A program made the position numbers and the translations under genes. The notes under the pieces are model-generated. The model made no database searches, was not told where the DNA came from, and saw only the letters and a program-made list of their open reading frames with translations. A stretch of 64,000 nt of DNA from Catellatospora vulcania. GTDB lineage: Bacteria > Actinomycetota > Actinomycetes > Mycobacteriales > Micromonosporaceae. The DNA lies in NCBI RefSeq assembly GCF_009720385.1, contig NZ_WARX01000007.1:248001-312000 (forward strand), in the 5' to 3' direction. Shown here piece after piece: positions 1-5,210 of the stretch. The stretch's first letter is position 1, and every line of letters begins with the position of its first letter.

Positions 1-2
1 CG

Positions 3-341
3 CTGCTGCTGGCCCACGCGCCCGACGAGGAGCAGCAGCGCGACCTGGACTTCCTGCTCACGGTCGGCCAGCTGTTCGCGCTGGTCGTGTACGGCCAGCT
101 GATCCTGGAGCAGGCCGAGCTGACCGGCCTGGACCGCGAGCTGCTCGACGAGATCTTCGCGGTGCTCGTCGGGGACTTCTCCGGCTACGCGACCGAACTG
201 CACGGCAAGGCGGCCACCACGCAGGCGCAGGCCGCCTGGGCGCTGGCGCACCTGCGCCGCCCGGTCCGCGACGCCGCCCGCACCGCCGCGGTGTGGGCGC
301 AGGTGGAGGCGCTCTGCGGCGCGTACGCGATGCAGCCGTAG
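3..341 (+). CDS. Acyl-CoA dehydrogenase, C-terminal part (5' end outside window)
   Basis: The reading frame is open from the left edge and ends at a TAG, giving the last 112 residues. The text reads like the C-terminal helical domain of actinobacterial acyl-CoA dehydrogenases: a DEEQQRDLDFLL segment, then a hydrophobic helix (TVGQLFALVVYGQLILEQ) and a final helix with HGKAATTQAQ and AWALAHLRRP. The family oxidises acyl-CoA to enoyl-CoA with FAD in the cytoplasm. The catalytic glutamate and flavin-binding parts lie upstream of the window, so substrate class cannot be judged. It is followed by a hairpin-forming inverted repeat and then a PadR gene that looks independently expressed. Confidence 0.6.
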   Translation: MLLAHAPDEEQQRDLDFLLTVGQLFALVVYGQLILEQAELTGLDRELLDEIFAVLVGDFSGYATELHGKAATTQAQAAWALAHLRRPVRDAARTAAVWAQVEALCGAYAMQP

Positions 342-365
342 GACGGCGCGGCTGGTGTTTCAGTT

Positions 366-436
366 GTCAAGATCGCTGTTTGGTGTCAGAACCTGTGGTC
401 AGACCGCAGATCCTGACCAACAACAGCGATCTTGAC
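366..436. repeat. 15-bp perfect inverted repeat, possible terminator
   Basis: GTCAAGATCGCTGTT at 366-380 is exactly reverse-complemented at 422-436, with a 41-nt spacer in which TGGTGTCAG and CTGACCA can extend the pairing. It sits between the end of the acyl-CoA dehydrogenase gene and the PadR promoter. It lacks a U-tract, so it could be a terminator stem or a copy of a dispersed intergenic element. Confidence 0.6.
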
Positions 437-485
437 GCGCATGTGGGGTGGTCCGTTGTCCACGGAAGGGCTTGCGCGGTAAGTC

Positions 486-499
486 TATCTAGGTAGATA
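486..499. promoter_or_regulatory. Palindromic operator overlapping a probable -10 of the PadR gene
   Basis: TATCTA-GG-TAGATA is a perfect 14-bp palindrome ending 8 bp before the ATG at 508. Its right arm TAGATA fits a -10 hexamer for a transcript starting at or just before the start codon, so the mRNA may be leaderless. Autorepression by PadR-type regulators through such palindromes is common; the assignment to this gene is inference from position. Confidence 0.5.
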
Positions 500-507
500 T
501 TAGGGGC

Positions 508-834
508 ATGGCACGCGTACGACAGCCCTCACCGCAGACCGCGGCCGTGCTCATCGCCCTCGCCGAGACCGGAGAGGACTGGAGCCACGGCTACGACCTG
601 TGCCGCAGCCTGGATCTGAAGGCGGGCACGGTCTACCCGATCCTCATCCGACTCGCCGAACGAGGGCAGGTGGAGACCTCGTGGGAGACCGACCCGCCAC
701 GCGGGCGGCCCGCCCGGCACCTGTACCGGCTCACCACAGCGGGCGCCGAACTCGCGCGCACCGTCGCCGCGTCGGCGCGCGCCGCCGAAGCACCCGCCCC
801 GGGCGCGACCCGGCTCGCTCCCCGAACCGCCTGA
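508..834 (+). CDS. PadR-family transcriptional regulator
   Basis: A 108-aa winged-helix protein. Residues about 8-80 carry the PadR pattern: an opening helix, W-S-H-G-YDLCRSLDLKAGTVYPILIRL (recognition helix with the family-typical GTVYP.L.RL), and a wing containing PRGRPARHLYRLTTAG. PadR proteins bind DNA as dimers and usually repress themselves and a neighbouring gene. This one is followed after 49 bp by a multi-spanning membrane protein, the classic PadR arrangement. The C-terminus after about residue 88 is Ala/Pro-rich and looks disordered; the second dimerisation helix is short. A palindrome overlaps its probable -10. Confidence 0.85.
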   Translation: MARVRQPSPQTAAVLIALAETGEDWSHGYDLCRSLDLKAGTVYPILIRLAERGQVETSWETDPPRGRPARHLYRLTTAGAELARTVAASARAAEAPAPGATRLAPRTA

Positions 835-883
835 TCCGCGACCGCTCGATTCCCCGACCCGCCCTGCCGTTCGGAGGCCCTCG

Positions 884-2125
884 ATGCTCGACTTCCTCCT
901 CTTCCTGGTGGTGCTCGCACCAGCGCCACTGCTCGCGATCACAGTGCTCGCGGTCCGCCTGCGCGATGTCGTACGACGCGGCGGTGTCCGCGGGCTCGCC
1001 GCCCGCACCCGCGCCGCCCTGCGCGACGGCGCCCGCCGTCCCGTGTGGACGGCACTGATCGCCGTGGTCGCAGGCGCGGCAGCGCTCACCTTCGGTCTGG
1101 AACGCCTGTATCTCGCGACGGTCGAGAACGGCCCGCGCTGGGGTGTCGACCTGGTGCTGGTCACCATGGTGCTCGGCATGCTCGCCGCGGTCGCCTGCGG
1201 TGCGCTCGCCGCGCTGGCCGCGGCCACCGTCGCCCGGGGCCGGGGATTCGGGGCCGGAGCCGTCGCCGGACTGCTCGCCCTCCTGGCGATCGCCGCCGGC
1301 GCCGCCGCCGCGCACCTGCCGCTGCACGCCGCCTACCTGGCCGAACCCGCCGGCTTCCCGGTAGTCGCGAACCTCGGCGAGGGCGACCTGCTCATCCCGT
1401 TCGTGGTGTTCTTCGTCGTACTGGTATGGGCGCTGCCGTGGCCCGTCCTCGGCGCGGCCCACGGTGCCCGCACACCGGCGGAAAGCAGCCCGCACCCGGC
1501 CCGCGACCTCTGGCAGCTTTTGCTCGACCTCGCCACCGCGGACCTGCCCGCCGACCGGTCCGCGTGGGGCGCCGCGCTACGTGCCGAACTCGCCGCGATC
1601 GACCCGCCCGCCGAGCGGCGCAGGTTCGCCCTCGGCGGGGTGTGGGCGGCGCTGCGGTCCGGGCGGGCGCGCGGCGCGTGGGCGCAGGCCGCCGCGGTGG
1701 CGGTCGTCGTGGCGGGCGGCTCGTTCGCCGCCTCGCGATGGTCGCTGGCCCACGACCGGGGCGGGATCCTCAGTTTCTGGGTCACCGCGCCGAGCGCCCT
1801 GCTGGCCGTCGTCGCTCTCGCCACAGCCTGGCGTTTCCGGTCCTTCGGCGCGGGACTGCGGGCCGGGGCCCTGTCCGGGCTCGCCGCGCTGGTGGCGATC
1901 ATCGCCGTCGGCATTCCCGAGTCGCTGGTCTGGGCGCAGCGGCAGGCCGGCTACCTGAGCACCGGCGATGCCGTGCCGCCGACGTGGCAGTCCGCGGTCC
2001 TCGACGTGGTCCGCGTGGACTTCCTGCTCATCATGGGAGTGTTCTGGCTGGTCGGCACGGCCGGCGGCGCGGCCCTCGGCACCGCGCTGCGACGGCAGCC
2101 GGCCCGCGCCGCCGACGGGCGGTGA
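884..2125 (+). CDS. Multi-pass membrane protein of unknown function, PadR-linked
   Basis: 413 aa, start supported by GGAGG at 873-877. At least eight hydrophobic stretches are visible: residues about 1-22, 50-70, 90-120, 120-150 and 160-185, then a soluble loop of about 60 residues (HPARDLWQLLLDLATADLPADRSAWGAALRAEL region), then four more spans near the C-terminus. I do not recognise a catalytic or transport motif. It lies 49 bp behind the PadR gene on the same strand, so it is probably the target of that repressor. The central loop resembles permease-associated soluble segments found beside PadR genes in other actinomycetes, but that is memory, not an alignment. Confidence 0.7.
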   Translation: MLDFLLFLVVLAPAPLLAITVLAVRLRDVVRRGGVRGLAARTRAALRDGARRPVWTALIAVVAGAAALTFGLERLYLATVENGPRWGVDLVLVTMVLGMLAAVACGALAALAAATVARGRGFGAGAVAGLLALLAIAAGAAAAHLPLHAAYLAEPAGFPVVANLGEGDLLIPFVVFFVVLVWALPWPVLGAAHGARTPAESSPHPARDLWQLLLDLATADLPADRSAWGAALRAELAAIDPPAERRRFALGGVWAALRSGRARGAWAQAAAVAVVVAGGSFAASRWSLAHDRGGILSFWVTAPSALLAVVALATAWRFRSFGAGLRAGALSGLAALVAIIAVGIPESLVWAQRQAGYLSTGDAVPPTWQSAVLDVVRVDFLLIMGVFWLVGTAGGAALGTALRRQPARAADGR

Positions 2126-2130
2126 GCCGG

Positions 2131-2625
2131 CTACGGCTCGGCGTGCGGTTCGACGGCGAACTTGTCGCCAGGGCGGGTGCTGTGGCGCAGCACCTCCTCG
2201 GCGACGGCCTCGCGCGGGGCGCCCGTCCTGCCGTACAGGCCCGCCGTCAGCAGGATCGCGCCCACCACGAACGCCGGCACGCAGCCGGTCACGTCGAGGC
2301 CGAGCGTGTTGACGGGAGTCTCCAGCAGGGCGAGTGCGGCCAGGCCGCCGAGCAGGGTGACCGCGCCCGTGCCGAAGTGGAGCACCATGGCCGTGTTGCC
2401 GCCGACGATCGCGCCGAGCAGCGCGGCCGCACCGAGGAGGAGAGACAGCCAGGCCAGCGCTGGGCTCGTGTGCAGTCCCAGGACCGGACCGGCGGCGTCG
2501 TCGAGGAACGGCCGCCCGGACGTGGCGATCACGCCGAGCAGCCCGAAGACCAGCAGGCAGACGGCCGCCACGCCGGCCAGCGCCCGCCACAGCGGCCGCT
2601 TCCGGTGATTGATGGGCAGATGCAT
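2131..2625 (-). CDS. DUF4383-like four-helix membrane protein
   Basis: 164 aa with four predicted membrane spans (about residues 13-33, 53-75, 80-100 and 113-133). The segment GGNTAMVLHFGTGAVTLLGG resembles the NxxHxxxGxxGL signature of DUF4383 proteins. I chose the ATG at 2625 because GGGGAA lies 10 nt before it; an in-frame ATG at 2643 has no purine-rich site. Its 3' end is 5 bp from that of the convergent PadR-linked membrane protein. Function unknown; an envelope protein is the most that can be said. Confidence 0.65.
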   Translation of the reverse strand: MHLPINHRKRPLWRALAGVAAVCLLVFGLLGVIATSGRPFLDDAAGPVLGLHTSPALAWLSLLLGAAALLGAIVGGNTAMVLHFGTGAVTLLGGLAALALLETPVNTLGLDVTGCVPAFVVGAILLTAGLYGRTGAPREAVAEEVLRHSTRPGDKFAVEPHAEP

Positions 2626-2677
2626 ACGACACAGGTTCCCCATGCGCCGCAGGGGGAAACCGGTCGGTCACATAGGA

Positions 2678-2713
2678 ACAGGCCCGGGGCCGTTTTCCGG
2701 CTCCCGGGCCTGT
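2678..2713 (-). terminator. Hairpin downstream of the first 48-aa gene
   Basis: ACAGGCCCGGG (2678-2688) pairs with CCCGGGCCTGT (2703-2713), an 11-bp stem with a 14-nt loop that can itself pair (CCG/CGG around TTTT). It begins 11 bp after the stop codon of the 48-aa gene and is repeated exactly in copy 2. Confidence 0.7.
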
Positions 2714-2723
2714 CTGCTCATGC

Positions 2724-2870
2724 TCATCGTGCCGTGTGGTCGCGCGCCTGGCGGCGCTTGCGGCCGTGGCGGTGCAGCCTGTTGGCCACCCGCTCCTTCG
2801 CGGCCTCGTCGATGAGCTCTCGGTGATGCAGCTTCGCCAGGTCGAAGTACATCTCGGGTGTTCCGAACAT
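2724..2870 (-). CDS. 48-aa conserved small basic protein, paralogue 1
   Basis: Sequence begins MFGTPEMYFDLAKLHHREL and ends in an Arg/His/Lys-rich tail (RLHRHGRKRRQARDHTAR). The start has GAGGAG at a good distance (2876-2881). The first 25 residues predict an amphipathic helix rich in acidic and leucine positions, followed by a strongly basic tail. Such short helix-plus-basic-tail proteins recur near regulators in actinomycete genomes as hypothetical proteins; no function is known to me. A second copy (2724 versus 4392) differs at seven residues, most changes being in the middle of the helix and the tail, and the rest is conserved, which argues that the reading frame is real. Confidence 0.75.
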   Translation of the reverse strand: MFGTPEMYFDLAKLHHRELIDEAAKERVANRLHRHGRKRRQARDHTAR

Positions 2871-2978
2871 CGCAGACTCCTCAGTCCTTGACTCTGTGTC
2901 GTGCTGACGAGATGAATACTCCTCCTCCGCGAACCCTCGTCCATCCGCAGCGACGGCGTATCCTGCCTGGCCGAGACC

Positions 2979-3010
2979 TACCTAGAGCCATGCCTGGGCC
3001 GCTCTAGGTA
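2979..3010. promoter_or_regulatory. Inverted repeat upstream of the first 48-aa gene
   Basis: TACCTAGAG (2979-2987) is exactly reverse-complemented by CTCTAGGTA (3002-3010). It lies about 110 bp upstream of the small gene and is preserved, with one mismatch, in copy 2, while the intervening sequence drifts. A dimeric regulator site is the simplest reading; the regulator is not identifiable. Confidence 0.5.
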
Positions 3011-3104
3011 TGCCTACGCACCGTGACCGCCGCCACCCCGACGACGGCGAGGCGTCCCATTCGGAGCGATATGTCAATGCGTGGGCGCGCACGCCGCGAG
3101 GTGC

Positions 3105-3857
3105 TCAGGGCCGGAAGCTGGCGCGGTACTGCGTGGGGGTGCGGCCGGTCAGGTCCAGGAACGCGGCGTTGAACGCCGACAGCGAGGTGTAGCCGACCTG
3201 GTAGGCGATCCGGGTCACCGGGGTGTCGCCCGCGGCGAGTTCCTCGATCGCGCGCAGGACCCGCATCCGGCGCAGGACCGCCTGCCAGGTCAGGCCGGTC
3301 TCCTCGGCGAAACGCCGGGCCAGCGAGCGCGGTGCGAGGCCGACCTCGGCCGCCACGTCCTCGAAGCGGACCTCGCCGCCGAGCTGCCGCTCGGTCGATT
3401 CCAGCGCCCGGCGCAGTTCCGGGGACCGTCCGGCCGGCACGACGACCGGGCTCGGCCGTTCCGCGAGCCGCCAGGCGACCGCGGCGAGCGCGGCGAACAG
3501 CGTCCGGGCGTACGCGGGAAGGGGCTCGTCGCTGTCGTCCCAGCCGGCGCACTCGTCGACCAGCGCGCGGGCCAGCGGGTTGAGGTCGAACACGGTCAGC
3601 GGTGCCGGCGGGGCGGCGGTGAATCCGGTGTCGAACAGCACCGACGCCGTGGTGACCGGCTGCGGGATGCTCACCTGGATCGGCCGGCCCGCCTCGATCA
3701 GCGCGGCTCGGGCCGGGGGCAGCAGCCACGCCTGGCCCTGTGCCTCCAGCCGCAGCGTGCCGGCGGAGGCGCAGAGCAGGTAGTGGCGGTCCACGCGGAG
3801 TTCACGCGCGGGCTCGGCCGGGAACGTGCGGACGAAGCTGTACGCCTCGCGGGTCAT
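3105..3857 (-). CDS. AraC-family transcriptional regulator
   Basis: 250 aa. The N-terminal 150 residues look like the cupin-type AraC sensing domain (short beta strands, DRHYLLCASAGTLRLEA, then LPPARAALIEAGRPIQV). The C-terminal 95 residues hold the two helix-turn-helix units: FEDVAAEVGLAPRSLARRF for the first, and DTPVTRIAYQVGYTSLSAFNAAF with the family signature GY.S.SAF...F for the second, ending in GRTPTQYR. It is followed by a small monooxygenase gene read in the same direction but located upstream (3904-4206), so the two may be one unit. The ligand is unknown. Confidence 0.88.
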   Translation of the reverse strand: MTREAYSFVRTFPAEPARELRVDRHYLLCASAGTLRLEAQGQAWLLPPARAALIEAGRPIQVSIPQPVTTASVLFDTGFTAAPPAPLTVFDLNPLARALVDECAGWDDSDEPLPAYARTLFAALAAVAWRLAERPSPVVVPAGRSPELRRALESTERQLGGEVRFEDVAAEVGLAPRSLARRFAEETGLTWQAVLRRMRVLRAIEELAAGDTPVTRIAYQVGYTSLSAFNAAFLDLTGRTPTQYRASFRP

Positions 3858-3903
3858 CGGCGGCCTCGCACGGACCCATGGTAGGCGGCGGCCACGGTGC
3901 CGG

Positions 3904-4206
3904 TCAGCCGACCGTCTCGAGCAGGTCGGCGTGGAAGCGGCGGCTGACCGGCGCCGCGGTCATCATCGGGCGGAGCACCTCGCCGGAGCGGGCGAAGGAA
4001 TCCGAACCCAGGTAGCGGGTGAACGATTCCTGGTCGGCCCACTCGTGCACGACGGTGATCTCGGACTCGTCCGCCCGCGAGGCGTAGATCCGGTAGGCGA
4101 GGTTGCCCGGCATGGCGCGTACCTGCTCGCCTTCGCTGTCGAGCTGGGCGAGGGCGGCATCGCGCTCGGCGGCGGCGGTGCGGAAATCGAGGATCGCGAT
4201 GAACAT
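3904..4206 (-). CDS. ABM-superfamily monooxygenase (quinol/antibiotic-type), small dimeric
   Basis: 100 aa. The start at 4206 is fixed by GGAGG at 4214-4218. The sequence has the dimeric alpha+beta barrel pattern of ABM proteins: a first strand FIAILDFRT, helix AAERDAALAQLDSEGEQVRAMPG, strand NLAYRIYASRADESEITVVHEWADQESFTRYLGSD, and a terminal helix. ABM proteins oxygenate quinol-like substrates or detoxify reactive aldehydes without cofactor. The gene reads 46 bp ahead of the AraC gene on the same strand, suggesting co-regulation. No substrate can be inferred. Confidence 0.75.
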   Translation of the reverse strand: MFIAILDFRTAAAERDAALAQLDSEGEQVRAMPGNLAYRIYASRADESEITVVHEWADQESFTRYLGSDSFARSGEVLRPMMTAAPVSRRFHADLLETVG

Positions 4207-4345
4207 GTGGAGACCTCCGGTAGGACGGTCGCGGCGGTTGCCGCTGCTGGATTCGATCCTCACAGCGGGTCCGGCGGTCGGCTCCCGTCAGCCGGACACG
4301 TTCGCGCTTCCATCGGACGCACCTCGCCGTCGGCTGCGGACACGA

Positions 4346-4381
4346 ACAGGCCCGGGGCCGTTTTCCGGCTCCCGGGCCTGT
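4346..4381 (-). terminator. Hairpin downstream of the second 48-aa gene
   Basis: Same 11-bp stem as in copy 1: ACAGGCCCGGG at 4346-4356 and CCCGGGCCTGT at 4371-4381, directly after the stop of the 48-aa gene. Confidence 0.7.
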
Positions 4382-4391
4382 CTGCTCCTGC

Positions 4392-4538
4392 TCATCGCGT
4401 CGTGTTGTCGCGTGCCTGGCCGCGCTTGCGGCCGTGGCGGTGCAGCCTGTTGGCCACCCGCTCCTTCGCGGCCTCGTCGATGAGCTCTCGGTGATGCAAC
4501 TTCGCCAGTTCGTAGTGCATCTCGGGTGTTCCGAACAT
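4392..4538 (-). CDS. 48-aa conserved small basic protein, paralogue 2
   Basis: Sequence begins MFGTPEMHYELAKLHHREL and ends RLHRHGRKRGQARDNTTR, 48 aa, the same length as its paralogue at 2724-2870. The ribosome site (GAGGAG) and leader are conserved. Changes relative to copy 1 are Y8H, F9Y, D10E, R40G, H45N, A47T and one nearby silent change, a mostly conservative pattern that favours a translated protein under selection. Function unknown. Confidence 0.75.
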   Translation of the reverse strand: MFGTPEMHYELAKLHHRELIDEAAKERVANRLHRHGRKRGQARDNTTR

Positions 4539-4646
4539 CGCAGACTCCTCAGTCCTTGACTCTGTGTCTTGCTGACGAGATGAATACTCCTCTTCCGGCG
4601 ACCCCGCCCCATCCGCAGCGACGGCGTATCTTGCCTGGCCGCGCCC

Positions 4647-4678
4647 TACCTAGAGCCATGCCTGAGCGGGTCTAGGTA
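4647..4678. promoter_or_regulatory. Inverted repeat upstream of the second 48-aa gene
   Basis: TACCTAGAG (4647-4655) and GTCTAGGTA (4670-4678): the same arrangement as 2979-3010 with one mismatch and the same spacer length class, about 110 bp upstream of the gene. Confidence 0.45.
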
Positions 4679-4795
4679 TGCCTACACACCGTGACCGCGA
4701 TCACCGGTCCGACGCCGAGATGTCCCTTTCGGAGTGATCCGCTGTTGTCGGACGGCGCGGTTAGTGTCGGACCGTCCTAGGTGAGGAGGCACGTG

Positions 4796-5209
4796 GTGCA
4801 GGTCGAGGTGCGCAGCAGGATTCCCGGCGGGGACCGCCTGCCCGATGTGCTGGTGGAGCTCGCTCAGGAACAGACCACGGTGCGTGAGCTGATCCGCGCC
4901 GCCGTCGCCGGGCAGGTACGCGCCTGGCAGGCGGACAGCGCCCGCTGCCGGGCTTTGCTGGACCGGCAGTACCTCACCGACGACGACATCCGCGCCCAGG
5001 CCGCGACCGGGGTGGTGCGCCTGCCCGAGCGGTCGCAGGTCGTCCCCGACGTCGAGGCCGAGGTGGCCCGCGCCTGGCGGGCGTTCGAACGTGGCACGTT
5101 CGCGCTGTTCGTCGGCGGCCGGCAGCTGGACCTGCTGGACGAGCAGCTCGTGCTGCGCCTGGGCGAGCCGGTCGTGTTCGTGCGGCTCACCGCGCTGGTC
5201 GGAGGCTGA
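4796..5209 (+). CDS. Small protein with beta-grasp (ubiquitin-like) appearance and C-terminal Gly-Gly
   Basis: About 137 aa; GAGGAGG at 4783-4789 favours the GTG at 4796 (another GTG lies at 4793). The N-terminus reads as two strands and a helix (VQVEVRSRIPGG, DRLPDVLVELAQE, TTVRELIRAAVAGQV). After an insert of about 60 charged residues the C-terminus returns to FALFVGGRQLDLLDEQLVL and EPVVFVRLTALVGG, matching the order of strands in ubiquitin (IFAGKQLEDGRTL, then a last strand and GG). The chain stops immediately after Gly-Gly. It is 1 bp from the DUF4132 gene, so the two are co-translated. The ubiquitin-like call is pattern recognition; the insert is atypical. Confidence 0.6.
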   Translation: MQVEVRSRIPGGDRLPDVLVELAQEQTTVRELIRAAVAGQVRAWQADSARCRALLDRQYLTDDDIRAQAATGVVRLPERSQVVPDVEAEVARAWRAFERGTFALFVGGRQLDLLDEQLVLRLGEPVVFVRLTALVGG

Positions 5210-5210
5210 T

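Larger units (their letters stand above)
2675..3070. repeat. Direct repeat module, copy 1 (~395 bp)
   Basis: This block matches 4344-4738 at roughly 85-90 percent by eye, in the same orientation. It contains, in order on the minus strand, an upstream inverted repeat (2979-3010), a 48-aa gene (2724-2870) and a terminator-like hairpin (2678-2713). Conservation is strongest in the small gene and its leader. The two copies bracket the AraC and ABM genes. Confidence 0.85.
4344..4738. repeat. Direct repeat module, copy 2 (~395 bp)
   Basis: Second copy of the block at 2675-3070, same orientation and internal order (inverted repeat, 48-aa gene, hairpin). Most differences are single substitutions; the segment just upstream of the gene and the distal end have diverged most. 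Confidence 0.85.

Noticed and set aside
2131-2643. Longer start (ATG at 2643) for the DUF4383-like gene
   Set aside because: No purine-rich ribosome site precedes it, whereas GGGGAA lies 10 nt before the ATG at 2625.
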